Positions 1-7,852 of a DNA stretch of 26,781 bases are shown piece by piece (the first letter of the stretch is position 1; every line of letters starts with the position of its first letter). The translations under genes were made by a program, and so were the position numbers. The DNA comes from an uncultured Lachnospiraceae bacterium (lineage in GTDB: Bacteria > Bacillota > Clostridia > Lachnospirales > Lachnospiraceae): assembly GCA_910576895.1 (NCBI GenBank), contig CAJTJZ010000042.1, positions 1-26,781 on the forward strand. The letters are read 5' to 3'. The notes beneath the pieces are model-generated. The model made no database searches. It was not told the DNA's origin and saw only the letters and a program-made list of their open reading frames with translations.

Positions 1-54
1 TAGAGCAAGGGACTGAAAATCCCTGTGTCGCTGGTTCGATTCCTGCTCTGGGCA
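1..54 (+). tRNA. tRNA-Phe (GAA), 3' part only
   Basis: The window opens inside the D arm of a tRNA. The anticodon arm AGGGA-CTGAAAA-TCCCT carries anticodon GAA (Phe). The T arm is at 30-46, the 3' acceptor strand TCTGGGC at 47-53 and the discriminator A at 54. No CCA is encoded. The T stem (GCTGG / CCTGC) has a T-T mismatch at its middle pair (32 with 44). The 5' acceptor strand lies outside the window. Confidence 0.9.
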
Positions 55-87
55 TTGATTTATAAAAGAAAATAGAATGATTTTTTT

Positions 88-158
88 GCGGGTGTAGTTC
101 AGTGGTAGAACACCAGCCTTCCAAGCTGGATATGTGGGTTCGATTCCCATCACCCGCT
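88..158 (+). tRNA. tRNA-Gly (TCC)
   Basis: This is a complete cloverleaf. The acceptor is GCGGGTG / CACCCGC with discriminator T. The anticodon arm CCAGC-CTTCCAA-GCTGG has anticodon TCC, and the T loop is TTCGATT in a GTGGG / CCCAT stem. No CCA is encoded. It lies 33 nt after tRNA-Phe, so the two are probably one tRNA transcript. A T-rich run follows (158-167). Confidence 0.95.
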
Positions 159-326
159 TTTTCTTTTGCGTTTCTTATTCCTTTATCTATAATCAAAAAG
201 ATCTTCAAAACCTTCGAAGTCCTTAAATTCTTTAGAAATTTTTTATTATAATCATCTTCAAAATCTTTCTTATTTTGTTCATTTTCATGCTTAATATAAA
301 TACAGATATTGTTATGGATTGTATAC

Positions 327-355
327 TTGCACTTGCTTTCATGGTATGTTAGAAT
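327..355 (+). promoter_or_regulatory. Sigma-A-type promoter candidate
   Basis: TTGCAC (327-332), a 17-nt spacer and TAGAAT (350-355). It would start a transcript about 150 nt upstream of the radical SAM gene at 511. The -35 box matches TTGACA at four of six positions. Confidence 0.45.
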
Positions 356-461
356 AAAAATCAAGCAAAAAATCGGATAGAAGATAAGAATTATCGTAGT
401 ATACAAAATTTATGTTCTATTATATTTGCTTAAAAGATATAGTTCAATTCCATTTTAAACA

Positions 462-475
462 CTTATAATTATAAG
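462..475. repeat. Perfect palindrome upstream of the radical SAM gene
   Basis: CTTATAATTATAAG is a perfect 14-nt inverted repeat lying 35 nt before the ATG at 511. It could be an operator or simply AT-rich chance. It also contains a TATAAT hexamer on the forward strand. Confidence 0.4.
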
Positions 476-510
476 GATAAATTAAATAAAGGACAGGAGA
501 TGAAGCAATA

Positions 511-2262
511 ATGAAGATTTTATTGGCAGCAATTAATGCAAAATATATTCATTCTAATTTGGCTGTTTATAGTTTAAAAGCAAATGCAGGAAAATATAAA
601 GATTGTGTAGAATTGATAGAGTTTAGCATTAATCATAGATCAGAGGATATTTTAAAAGGAATTTATAAAAAAAAGCCAGATCTTCTTTGTTTTTCTTGTT
701 ATATTTGGAATATTTCTATAGTTGAAATCATTGCTAGAGAGATTCGCAAGGTATTACCAAAAGTAAAGATATGGCTTGGTGGACCAGAGGTTTCTTATAA
801 TATAGATACAGGACTTTTAAGAAAGTCATTTATTGATGGTATTATGATTGGGGAAGGGGAAGAAACATTTCAAGATCTGATTACATATTATATAGAAAAA
901 GCAGGGGAATCTTTCTTTCCTATTGCGGGAATCGCTTTTAAAAACTCAAAAGAAGAAATTGTAATGACACTACCACGTCCTATTATGGATATGGCAAAGA
1001 TAGTATTTCCTTATAAAGATTTATCTGATTTTACAAATCGGATTCTCTATTATGAAACAAGTCGTGGATGTCCTTATCAATGTAGTTATTGCCTTTCTTC
1101 CATTGAAAAAACAGTACGGTTTCGACCGCTTTCTATAGTAAAACAGGAATTGCAGTTTTTTCTTGATAAAAAAGTAGCACAAGTAAAATTTGTTGATAGA
1201 ACCTTTAATTGTAATCGGGAGCATTCTCGTTTTATTTGGAATTATCTTTTAGAACATGATAATGGTATTACAAATTTCCATTTTGAAATAACAGCAGATT
1301 TGTTAGAGGAGGAAGATTTCCAAATATTTCGTACTATGCGACCGGGATTAATTCAATTGGAAATTGGTGTACAATCAACAAATGAAAAAACGATGAAGGC
1401 AATTCATAGAAATACAAATTTTGAAAAGCTTTCTTATGCTGTAAAAAGAGTAAAAGAAAATAAAAATATTCATCAGCATTTAGATTTAATTGCAGGACTT
1501 CCTTGGGAAGATTTGACATCATTTCAAACATCCTTTAATGATGTATATGCTATAAAGCCACAGCAGCTTCAACTTGGATTTTTAAAAGTATTAAAGGGAG
1601 CTTCTATGGAAGAAGATAGTAAGAAATATCATATTATTTATCAGGAACAGCCGCCTTATGAAGTATTAAGAACAGATTGGCTTTCTTATGATGATCTTCT
1701 TTTATTAAAGGGAATCGAAGAAATGGTAGAAGTTTATTATAATAGCGGGCAATTTGTTTATACTATTTTATTTTTGGAGCATTATTTTCAGGATGCTTTT
1801 TCTATGTATAAAAATTTAGCTAAGTATTATGAACAAAAAGGATATTTTGATAAAAACCATACAAAGCTTCAAAGATTTGATATATTAAAAGAGTTTTTTG
1901 AGGAATGGATTGGAAAAGAAAATAGCAAGTGTTTTTGTGAACTTTTAACTTATGATGTTTATTTGCGTGAAAATAGTAAAACAAGACCAGAATTTGCACC
2001 AGATCAAAGTGATGATAAAGAACAATTTCGATTGTTTTATCAAAAAGAAGATAAGGAACGAAAATATTTAAAAAATTATGTAGAATTTTCTAGAAGACAG
2101 CTTGTAACAATGACGCATATAGAGCATTTTTCTATCAATGTAATAAAGACAGCACAGATAGGAAACCCTGTTTGGGAATCGCAAAATCTTTTATTTGATT
2201 ATAGAGAACGAGATCCTCTTTCTTATCAAGCAAAAGTAATAAAAATTGAAATAGTATCATAA
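511..2262 (+). CDS. B12-binding domain radical SAM protein (DUF4080 family)
   Basis: Predicted cytoplasmic iron-sulfur enzyme of 583 residues. The N-terminal part (about 1-150) has the MKILLAAINAKYIHSN opening and the LGGPEVSYN stretch seen in cobalamin-binding-domain radical SAM proteins. The radical SAM core follows, with its [4Fe-4S] cysteines clearly visible as C187-x3-C191-x2-C194 in RGCPYQCSYC. The last 180 or so residues match the DUF4080 tail from memory. Family members are common in Clostridia and their substrate is not established, so no reaction is assigned. The start ATG at 511 follows GGACAGGAG with a rather long spacing. The next gene starts 52 nt downstream on the same strand, suggesting cotranscription with the HAD and VanZ-like genes. 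Family assignment is confident; function is unknown. Confidence 0.85.
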   Translation: MKILLAAINAKYIHSNLAVYSLKANAGKYKDCVELIEFSINHRSEDILKGIYKKKPDLLCFSCYIWNISIVEIIAREIRKVLPKVKIWLGGPEVSYNIDTGLLRKSFIDGIMIGEGEETFQDLITYYIEKAGESFFPIAGIAFKNSKEEIVMTLPRPIMDMAKIVFPYKDLSDFTNRILYYETSRGCPYQCSYCLSSIEKTVRFRPLSIVKQELQFFLDKKVAQVKFVDRTFNCNREHSRFIWNYLLEHDNGITNFHFEITADLLEEEDFQIFRTMRPGLIQLEIGVQSTNEKTMKAIHRNTNFEKLSYAVKRVKENKNIHQHLDLIAGLPWEDLTSFQTSFNDVYAIKPQQLQLGFLKVLKGASMEEDSKKYHIIYQEQPPYEVLRTDWLSYDDLLLLKGIEEMVEVYYNSGQFVYTILFLEHYFQDAFSMYKNLAKYYEQKGYFDKNHTKLQRFDILKEFFEEWIGKENSKCFCELLTYDVYLRENSKTRPEFAPDQSDDKEQFRLFYQKEDKERKYLKNYVEFSRRQLVTMTHIEHFSINVIKTAQIGNPVWESQNLLFDYRERDPLSYQAKVIKIEIVS

Positions 2263-2314
2263 TTTTAATATTTTATTCTAAAATAAAGAGAAAATGGAAG
2301 GAATAGGAATATTC

Positions 2315-3016
2315 ATGAATAAAATAATAGAAAATATAAGAAAATTAAAACAAATTAAAGGAGCAATTTTTGATTTAGATGGTACACTTTTAGATTCTAT
2401 GGGTGTGTGGAGCGATGTGGATCGCATTTTTTTTGCAAGACGTGGAATGGAAGTACCAGAAGACTTTATTAGAACGATTGCACCACTTGGATTTTCAGCA
2501 TCAGCAAAGTATACCATCAACCAATTTCAATTGAAAGAAAAAGAAGAAGATATTGTGGCAGAATGGCAGGAACTTGCAAGAGAAGCTTATGCAAAACAGG
2601 TAAAATTAAAACCATATGCAAAAGAATATCTGGAAATGTTAAAAAAGCAGAATGTTTCTTTGGCAGCAGCAACGGCTTCTGACAGTGCTTTATTTGAACC
2701 ATGTCTAATACATAATGGAATTTTTGATTATTTTGATACAATTGTAACAGTAAGAGATGTGACAAGGGGGAAGGGATTTCCCGATATTTATTATTTAGCG
2801 GCAGAAAAAATTGGGTTATTTCCTGAAAATTGTGCTGTTTTTGAAGATATTTTAAAGGGGATTGAGGGTGCAAAAATAGGTGGATTTCTTGCTATTGGAG
2901 TAGAAGACTTGCATTCAGCTTTTGAAAAAGAATTTATTTTAGAATATGCAGATATTTATATTAAAAGCTGGAAAGAATTATTAGAAGAAGAACTAGAAAG
3001 TAGTAAATTTACTTGA
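2315..3016 (+). CDS. HAD superfamily hydrolase, subfamily IA (beta-phosphoglucomutase/phosphatase-like)
   Basis: Predicted cytoplasmic phosphatase or phosphomutase. The HAD motifs are present in order: motif I FDLDGTLLDS with the nucleophile Asp and the Asp two residues later (D20 and D22 from this start), motif II AATAS, a downstream Lys in RGKGFP, and motif IV VFEDILKGIEGAK with the Mg-binding acid pair. The cap after motif I (SMGVWSDVDR) fits subfamily IA. I chose ATG 2315 because AGGA lies 6 nt upstream. An in-frame ATG at 2294 adds seven residues but has only a weak purine stretch before it. The stop overlaps the earliest possible start of the VanZ-like gene, which supports an operon. 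The substrate cannot be read from the sequence. Confidence 0.85.
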   Translation: MNKIIENIRKLKQIKGAIFDLDGTLLDSMGVWSDVDRIFFARRGMEVPEDFIRTIAPLGFSASAKYTINQFQLKEKEEDIVAEWQELAREAYAKQVKLKPYAKEYLEMLKKQNVSLAAATASDSALFEPCLIHNGIFDYFDTIVTVRDVTRGKGFPDIYYLAAEKIGLFPENCAVFEDILKGIEGAKIGGFLAIGVEDLHSAFEKEFILEYADIYIKSWKELLEEELESSKFT

Positions 3017-3048
3017 TAGATACAAGTTTTGGAAGGAAGAAATTTTCT

Positions 3049-3612
3049 ATGAGAAAGATACAACAGAGTTTTATGTATTTACCAACAGTCTTATTTATGA
3101 TTGTTATTTTCTGTTTTTCTGCTCAGCCAGCAGAAGAATCAAGTGCAGAGAGCAGTAGGATTGTGAATTTAGTGCTGCAAGGTGTAGAAAGTCTTCGTGG
3201 TTTTGAATTTTCCTCGGAGGAATTTGCTATTTATGCAGAAAAGATACATACACCGATAAGAAAGCTTGCTCATATGACGGAATATGCATTGCTTGCTTGG
3301 ACAATTTTAATTCCTACTCTTTATTTAAAGAGAGAGAGATGGTGGAAGAAAAAAGAGAAAACGGAACAAATGTTATGGAAATTTCTTGATAAAAAAGTAA
3401 TAATAAAAATTTGTTTTGGAAGTATTTTTATTACGATGCTTTATGCTAGTACCGATGAATTTCATCAGCTTTTTGTAGAGGGAAGAAGTGGAAAAGTTAT
3501 GGATGTTTTGATAGATACTTTTGGAGCAATGTTAGGAAGTTTTGCATTTTTATTGTTATGGAGGATATTTTTGGCAATCAAAGGAAAATTTAAAAAATTG
3601 AAAATATCTTAA
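3049..3612 (+). CDS. VanZ-like family membrane protein
   Basis: Small integral membrane protein of the VanZ-like family. It has an N-terminal hydrophobic helix followed by FSAQPAEESSAESS, a typical VanZ-family loop (FS.Q..). It then has the conserved HTPIRKLAHMTEYALLA segment and the TDEFHQLFVEGRSGKVMDVL signature, followed by a terminal helix. The ATG at 3049 has a GGAAGGAAG ribosome binding site. A TTG at 3013 in the same frame would add twelve residues but has no good ribosome binding site. VanZ itself gives low-level teicoplanin tolerance, but family members are widespread without any van cluster, and no vanHAX genes are present here. The biochemical role is therefore open. It probably shares a transcript with the two upstream genes. 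Confidence 0.85.
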   Translation: MRKIQQSFMYLPTVLFMIVIFCFSAQPAEESSAESSRIVNLVLQGVESLRGFEFSSEEFAIYAEKIHTPIRKLAHMTEYALLAWTILIPTLYLKRERWWKKKEKTEQMLWKFLDKKVIIKICFGSIFITMLYASTDEFHQLFVEGRSGKVMDVLIDTFGAMLGSFAFLLLWRIFLAIKGKFKKLKIS

Positions 3613-3648
3613 GATAAGAAATAGAGTATTTCTTAATATAAATTCGGG

Positions 3649-3673
3649 AACGAAAAAAGAAAGTCTTTTCGTT
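3649..3673 (+). terminator. Weak hairpin after the VanZ-like gene
   Basis: AACGAAAA (3649-3656) and TTTTCGTT (3666-3673) can pair around a 9-nt loop. The stem is AT-rich and no strong T run follows, so termination here is uncertain. Confidence 0.25.
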
Positions 3674-3794
3674 TATGAGTATAAGATTACGAAATTTTCC
3701 AGTATAGTTATGCAGCCTTTTGGAAAAAGTAACAAAAAGAAAAAGAGAAAGAACGAAACAAGGCTTTTTCAGATTTTTGAAAAGGATGGGTTGC

Positions 3795-4871
3795 ATGAAT
3801 CAAGGAATAAAAACGGCAAAATGGAAATGGTTATTATGCCTTTTCTTAGTATCTATATTTGTGTGGTTTATTTTAAAATATATTGTAGTTTTATTTTTGC
3901 CTTTAATTATTGCATTTATTCTAACAAGATTAGTTTATCCTACAGCATTGCATTTAAGAAGATTTTGTCGAAAAATGCATATTTCTATATCCTCAAAATT
4001 CTGTCGGATTTTTGTATTTTTTTTCTATATGGTTATCTTGGGTAGTTTCCTTTGTTTTGTAGGGATTCAATTATTTTGTCAAATACGGCGTTTTTTGGAG
4101 AATATTGATGTCTATAAACAGTGGTGTACCTCTATGATATATCAATGTTGTTGTCAATGTGATGGATTGCTTGGATTTTCTAATGGAGAAACATTTGAGA
4201 AATTGCAATTATTATTAGTACAAGACAATGGAAGCTTTTGGCAAGAAAAACTATCCTATATTCCATTATCTGCTGTTTCTATTTGTGGTACTGCTGGAAA
4301 AATCGGACTTATATTTTTATTTTCTATATTTTTAACTCTTATGGCACTTTTAAATTTGGAACGATGGTATTTACAATATCGTCATTGTGGTTTTTATCGA
4401 GAGTGTCATGAAATATTGCGAGAATTGACAGGAGCAGGTTTTGCATATATAAGAACACAAGTAGTGATTATTTTTTGTATTTCTCTTGTATGTGTTTTAG
4501 GACTTTTTTTTATGAGAAATTCTTATGCTTTATTAGCAGGAATTGGAATTGCGATTGTAGATGCTTTGCCAGTGCTTGGAAGTGGAACTGTATTTTTTCC
4601 ATGGATTATAATTGCAGCAATTTCTAGAGATTGGAAAAAAATTGGTATTCTTATTCTTTTATATGCATTGTGTCAGATGATACGTCAGCTCTTAGAACCA
4701 AAGTTAATGGGAGAAAGACTTCAGGTAGAGCCGGCAATTATGCTGGCTTCTATTTTTGCAGGACTAAAATTATTTTCCTTTGCAGGGGTTTTACTTGGAC
4801 CAGTTGGATTTCTTTTAATAAGAGCGATTATGAAATTAATTGTTGTAGAATTTCCGGTGTTACGATGGTAA
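3795..4871 (+). CDS. AI-2E family permease, YtvI-like sporulation integral membrane protein
   Basis: Polytopic membrane protein with hydrophobic stretches from the N-terminus to the end. The C-terminal half has the AI-2E/YtvI hallmark GIAIVDALPVLGSGTVFFPW, then RQLLEPKLMGERLQV and an amphipathic helix with SFAGVLLGPVGFLL. B. subtilis YtvI is sporulation-associated. The AI-2E name is historical and does not mean this protein moves autoinducer-2. I chose ATG 3795 because AAAGGA lies 8 nt upstream and the resulting 358 residues match family length. ATG 3786 and TTG 3720 are in-frame alternatives that would add a Lys/Arg-rich leader. It follows the VanZ-like gene after 182 nt and precedes the metA promoter. 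Confidence 0.82.
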   Translation: MNQGIKTAKWKWLLCLFLVSIFVWFILKYIVVLFLPLIIAFILTRLVYPTALHLRRFCRKMHISISSKFCRIFVFFFYMVILGSFLCFVGIQLFCQIRRFLENIDVYKQWCTSMIYQCCCQCDGLLGFSNGETFEKLQLLLVQDNGSFWQEKLSYIPLSAVSICGTAGKIGLIFLFSIFLTLMALLNLERWYLQYRHCGFYRECHEILRELTGAGFAYIRTQVVIIFCISLVCVLGLFFMRNSYALLAGIGIAIVDALPVLGSGTVFFPWIIIAAISRDWKKIGILILLYALCQMIRQLLEPKLMGERLQVEPAIMLASIFAGLKLFSFAGVLLGPVGFLLIRAIMKLIVVEFPVLRW

Positions 4872-4915
4872 ATAGTGAATAGTAAAGGATAAAATGTTCT
4901 TTTCTTTTTGGTTTC

Positions 4916-4944
4916 TTGCATAAGGAATAAAAAAGTGATATAGT
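4916..4944 (+). promoter_or_regulatory. Sigma-A promoter of metA
   Basis: TTGCAT (4916-4921), 17-nt spacer, TATAGT (4939-4944). The leader to the metA start is about 55 nt, which leaves no room for a SAM riboswitch or T-box. Confidence 0.65.
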
Positions 4945-5006
4945 AAGTAAAGTTCTATTAAAAAATTACAAAATGAAAAAAGAATGAAATTGAGGAGGTG
5001 GCATCT

Positions 5007-5930
5007 ATGCCAATTAAAATACCAGATTCCCTTCCAGCAACAGCAGTTTTGGAAAGTGAAAATATATTTGTAATGACAGAGTATCGAGCAATTCATCAAG
5101 ATATTCGTCCATTAAATGTTCTCATTTTAAATTTAATGCCAACGAAGATTATTACAGAAATACAAATGTTGCGAAAATTATCAAATACACCATTACAAGT
5201 GCAAGTGGAGTTTTTAAAAACAGCAAGCTATCAGCCACGTCATGTAGATGCAAGGCATCTGGAATCTTTTTATACAACATTTGATCAAGTAAAGGAACGA
5301 AAGTTTGATGGAATGATTATTACTGGTGCACCGCTTGAATTTATTCCATTTGAAGAAGTAGACTATTGGAAAGAACTTTGTAATATTATGGAATGGACAA
5401 AAACACATGTACATTCTACATTACATAGTTGCTGGGGTGCTTTTGCAGGATTGTATTATCATTATGGTATTCCAAAATATGCACTAGATAAAAAGTTATT
5501 TGGAGTTTTTCCACATACTATGGAGAAAAAAACATCTCCATTGTTTCGTGGCATGGATGATATTTTTTATGCACCGCATTCTCGTGCCACCTGTTTTCAT
5601 GATGAGGATATTCGGAAAATACCAAAATTAGAACCTATGGCAGTATCTGAGCAGGCAGGTATTTCGATTATTAAAACAGTAGATAGCAGACAATTTTTTA
5701 TGACCTGTCATCCAGAATATGATGCAGATACTTTAGCAAAAGAATATGCTAGAGATGTAGAGAAGGGATTAGATATTGCGTTACCTGAAAATTATTTTCC
5801 TGAAAATAATCCAAAGAAAGAACCGATTGTAAGATGGAGATCAACAGGGCAATTAATTTTTTCTAATTGGTTAAATTATTATGTATATCAGTCTACACCT
5901 TATAATTTAGATACCGTACAAGAAATGTGA
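5007..5930 (+). CDS. metAA: Homoserine O-acetyltransferase (MetA family)
   Basis: Cytoplasmic enzyme that acylates L-homoserine at the start of methionine synthesis. The 307 residues show every MetA landmark: the MPIKIPDSLPA start, LNVLILNLMPTK, the catalytic Cys142 in LHSCWGAFAGLYYHYG, and the His235/Glu237 pair in MTCHPEYD. The acyl-CoA-selecting position 111 is Glu (TGAPLEF). In characterised MetA enzymes Glu at this site gives acetyl-CoA use, whereas Gly as in E. coli gives succinyl-CoA use, so acetyltransferase is the better call. ATG 5007 is chosen because a perfect AGGAGGTG ends 6 nt upstream. An in-frame GTG at 4998 lies inside that Shine-Dalgarno. The gene stands alone, with its own promoter at 4916 and a hairpin terminator just after it. 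Confidence 0.95.
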   Translation: MPIKIPDSLPATAVLESENIFVMTEYRAIHQDIRPLNVLILNLMPTKIITEIQMLRKLSNTPLQVQVEFLKTASYQPRHVDARHLESFYTTFDQVKERKFDGMIITGAPLEFIPFEEVDYWKELCNIMEWTKTHVHSTLHSCWGAFAGLYYHYGIPKYALDKKLFGVFPHTMEKKTSPLFRGMDDIFYAPHSRATCFHDEDIRKIPKLEPMAVSEQAGISIIKTVDSRQFFMTCHPEYDADTLAKEYARDVEKGLDIALPENYFPENNPKKEPIVRWRSTGQLIFSNWLNYYVYQSTPYNLDTVQEM

Positions 5931-5947
5931 AAGAATAGAATTTTTTT

Positions 5948-5990
5948 AAAGCTGTTCCAAAGCTAAAAAGAGCTTTAGAGCAGCTTTCTT
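5948..5990 (+). terminator. Two-part hairpin terminator after metA
   Basis: Nested inverted repeat: AAAGCTG (5948-5954) pairs with CAGCTTT (5981-5987), and inside it AAAGCT (5959-5964) pairs with AGCTTT (5971-5976). The T-rich end TTTCTT favours forward termination. It lies between convergent metA and pepD. Confidence 0.65.
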
Positions 5991-6012
5991 CATGTTTAAC
6001 GTATCTTTTTCT

Positions 6013-7566
6013 TTATTTTGCAAGTTTTTTAAGTACACCTGCAATTAAATTATATGTCTTTGGAACAGTATCAAGATATAGAGTTTCTCTTGGGGTATGA
6101 ACATCTTTTAATGTTGGACCGCAAGCAATCATATCAATATGACCAAAGACATTTTCTAGTACACCACATTCTAAGCCAGCATGAATATAACCTCCACAAG
6201 CATTTGTCTTGTTTTGTTCAAAGTAAGTTTCTTCAAATAAAGTACGAAGTTTAGAATCTTCTGATTGTGTCCAGCCAGAATATTTATCATGAGCTTTTGT
6301 TTCAAAATGATATTTTTCTGCTATAGCTTGTAATTTTTCGATAAGATCATCACGTTTATCATCATAGAAACTTCTTACAGAACTTTGTAATAGAATCAGT
6401 CCTTTCTTTTTTTCAGCATTCCATGATATTTCTATGATTCCAAGATTACAAGAAGTTTCCACTACTTCATAGAAGGTACTTTCTGCATTTGGATTTTTTT
6501 GCTCTACTTTCATATAGCTTTGTTGATCATTTGGAAGTTCATGAATCATAGTAAGAAGCTGTATTTGATCTTCTTTGCTTAGAGGTTGTCCATTTAAAAT
6601 AGTTTCCTCTTTTGTAAGAGAATAGTTCATAGTTGTTTCTACTGTTTTATAGAGTTCTTTTTGTTTATGGAATAAAGATGCTACTGTTTCTTCCCATGCT
6701 TTTAATGATGTTTTTGGAATGCCAAGCATTGCTTTTGCAGATTTTGGAATGGCATTTTCAGCATCTCCACCTTTTATTTCAAATAAGAGAAAAGGAATTT
6801 CCTTAGATATTTGATATAGAATTTCTCCTAAAAGACAGTGAGCATTGGCACGACCTGTTCCAATATCAATTCCAGAATGACCGCCTTGTAATCCATAAAT
6901 TGTGAAAAGATATCCTTCAAAATCATCCTTGATAAAGGATTCTGGTTTATCCCATTGTTTTGAGTAAGTAAGACCAGCTCCTCCCGCACATCCATAACCA
7001 AAATGTCCATCTTGTTCTTCATCTACATTAATTAAAAAAGCATTGGATAAATCCATATGAGATGCTTTTTCTACAAAATCACGTGTCAATTGTTTTGCAC
7101 CAAGCATACCAATTTCTTCTCCTGTTGTAAATACAGCAACAATTGGTGGATGCGAAATTTCTCGATTTTCAAGGATTTCCATAATAATGGCAATACCAAT
7201 GCCATCATCTGCTCCTAGCGTTGTATGAATATCAGTTTCAATCCATGTATTGTTTTGTTCATCTCTTTTGCTGCCACGTCCTGTCATAAGATTTCCTTCT
7301 ATATGAGGAATGACAGGATTTGTTTTAAAATTATAATTTTGATCTGCTGCTGCAACCATATCCATATGTGCTTGTAAAATCACAGGAGTAGAAGACTTAC
7401 AATGTTGTCCTGCTTTTCCTATAATCACATTATTGGCAGAATCTTTTGCATTTAAAAGTCCGTTTTTTTGTGCAAAAGAAAGAAGAAAATCACTAACCTC
7501 TGTTTCATAATTTGATGGACGTGGATGTTTATTTAGTTCTTGAAAATGTTTTATTACCTGTTCCAT
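6013..7566 (-). CDS. pepD: Aminoacyl-histidine dipeptidase (PepD, M20 metallopeptidase)
   Basis: Cytoplasmic zinc aminopeptidase that splits dipeptides such as Xaa-His, supplying amino acids from small peptides. M20 metal-site motifs are in order: QAHMDMV (H67, D69), TTLGADDGIG (D120) and FTTGEEIGMLGA (catalytic E150, metal-binding E151). These are followed by YGCAGGAGLTYS and a lid domain containing GGHSGIDIGTGRANA, all characteristic of PepD. At 517 residues it is slightly longer than the usual 480-490, partly from a stretch GSKRDEQNNTWIETD around residues 98-112. The start follows AGAAAGGGAG at a fairly long spacing of about 12 nt. It is monocistronic, convergent with metA and divergent from the thiamine unit. 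Confidence 0.93.
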   Translation of the reverse strand: MEQVIKHFQELNKHPRPSNYETEVSDFLLSFAQKNGLLNAKDSANNVIIGKAGQHCKSSTPVILQAHMDMVAAADQNYNFKTNPVIPHIEGNLMTGRGSKRDEQNNTWIETDIHTTLGADDGIGIAIIMEILENREISHPPIVAVFTTGEEIGMLGAKQLTRDFVEKASHMDLSNAFLINVDEEQDGHFGYGCAGGAGLTYSKQWDKPESFIKDDFEGYLFTIYGLQGGHSGIDIGTGRANAHCLLGEILYQISKEIPFLLFEIKGGDAENAIPKSAKAMLGIPKTSLKAWEETVASLFHKQKELYKTVETTMNYSLTKEETILNGQPLSKEDQIQLLTMIHELPNDQQSYMKVEQKNPNAESTFYEVVETSCNLGIIEISWNAEKKKGLILLQSSVRSFYDDKRDDLIEKLQAIAEKYHFETKAHDKYSGWTQSEDSKLRTLFEETYFEQNKTNACGGYIHAGLECGVLENVFGHIDMIACGPTLKDVHTPRETLYLDTVPKTYNLIAGVLKKLAK

Positions 7567-7704
7567 ATTCTGTAAATACTCCCTTTCTATTTTTAAAATA
7601 TAGTTTCGATGTTTCTTTTGCTACTATTTATAATAGTAATATAAAAATACTATTTTATCAATAGCAAAAATTAAAATTAATCATATTAGATAAGAATATT
7701 TTTC

Positions 7705-7733
7705 TTGACATAAAATTTCTGTCATATTATAAT
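7705..7733 (+). promoter_or_regulatory. Consensus sigma-A promoter of the thiGH unit
   Basis: TTGACA (7705-7710), exactly 17 nt, TATAAT (7728-7733): a perfect consensus match. The predicted transcript start near 7740 puts the riboswitch-like hairpin only about 13 nt into the RNA. A fully consensus promoter fits a gene controlled mainly by premature termination. Confidence 0.9.
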
Positions 7734-7748
7734 ACGAAAAGAATGTGC

Positions 7749-7815
7749 AAGTAAGCCGCAGGAAGGGGTACACCACCACGGGTGTAGTTTTTCTTTGCGG
7801 CTTTTTGGCTTTTTA
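7749..7815 (+). promoter_or_regulatory. HMP-PP (thiS-motif) riboswitch candidate with embedded terminator
   Basis: The leader folds into one compact stem. The outer stem AAGCCGCA (7753-7760) pairs with TGCGGCTT (7796-7803). The inner stem TACACC (7769-7774) pairs with GGTGTA (7781-7786) around loop ACCACG. The purine bulge GGAAGGGG faces GTTTTTCTT. The outer stem runs into a U tract (TTTTTGGCTTTTT, 7802-7814), giving an intrinsic terminator. The known thiS-motif class senses the thiamine precursor HMP-PP with an aptamer embedded in a terminator stem upstream of thiazole genes in Clostridia. Position, size and architecture match that description; the match to the class is from memory and not from a covariance search. 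It is not a TPP riboswitch. Confidence 0.72.
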
Positions 7816-7852
7816 TAATCATATTGATAGAAAAAGAAAAGGAGAGCAAGCT

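Larger units (their letters stand above)
159..510. other. AT-rich intergenic region, no convincing gene
   Basis: These 352 nt separate the tRNA genes from the radical SAM gene. They hold a plausible forward promoter (327-355) and a perfect 14-nt palindrome (462-475). A minus-strand frame stays open across part of the region but continues through both tRNA genes, so I do not treat it as coding. No RNA family was recognised. Confidence 0.6.

Noticed and set aside
1..435. Minus-strand open frame covering the first intergenic region and both tRNA genes
   Set aside because: It reads straight through two tRNA genes on the opposite strand, has no good ribosome binding site, and its composition is what AT-rich intergenic DNA gives. 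It is the kind of spurious frame often seen over tRNAs.
3049..3612. Glycopeptide resistance locus based on the VanZ-like gene
   Set aside because: No vanHAX, vanRS or other van gene is nearby, and VanZ-like proteins are common outside resistance clusters.
3795..4871. Autoinducer-2 exporter
   Set aside because: The family name is historical. The DALPVLGSGT and YtvI-like features point to the sporulation-associated subgroup, and no quorum-sensing genes are near.
4872..5006. SAM riboswitch or T-box upstream of metA
   Set aside because: The promoter leaves a leader of only about 55 nt, with no conserved riboswitch or T-box sequence.
7749..7815. TPP riboswitch
   Set aside because: It lacks the conserved CUGAGA and GAACCUGAU elements and is far too short. 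The embedded-terminator layout fits the HMP-PP/thiS motif instead.
7745..7852. Upstream GTG start that would lengthen ThiG by 36 residues
   Set aside because: The added segment is the riboswitch and terminator hairpin. ATG 7853 has an AAAGGAGAG ribosome binding site and gives normal ThiG length.
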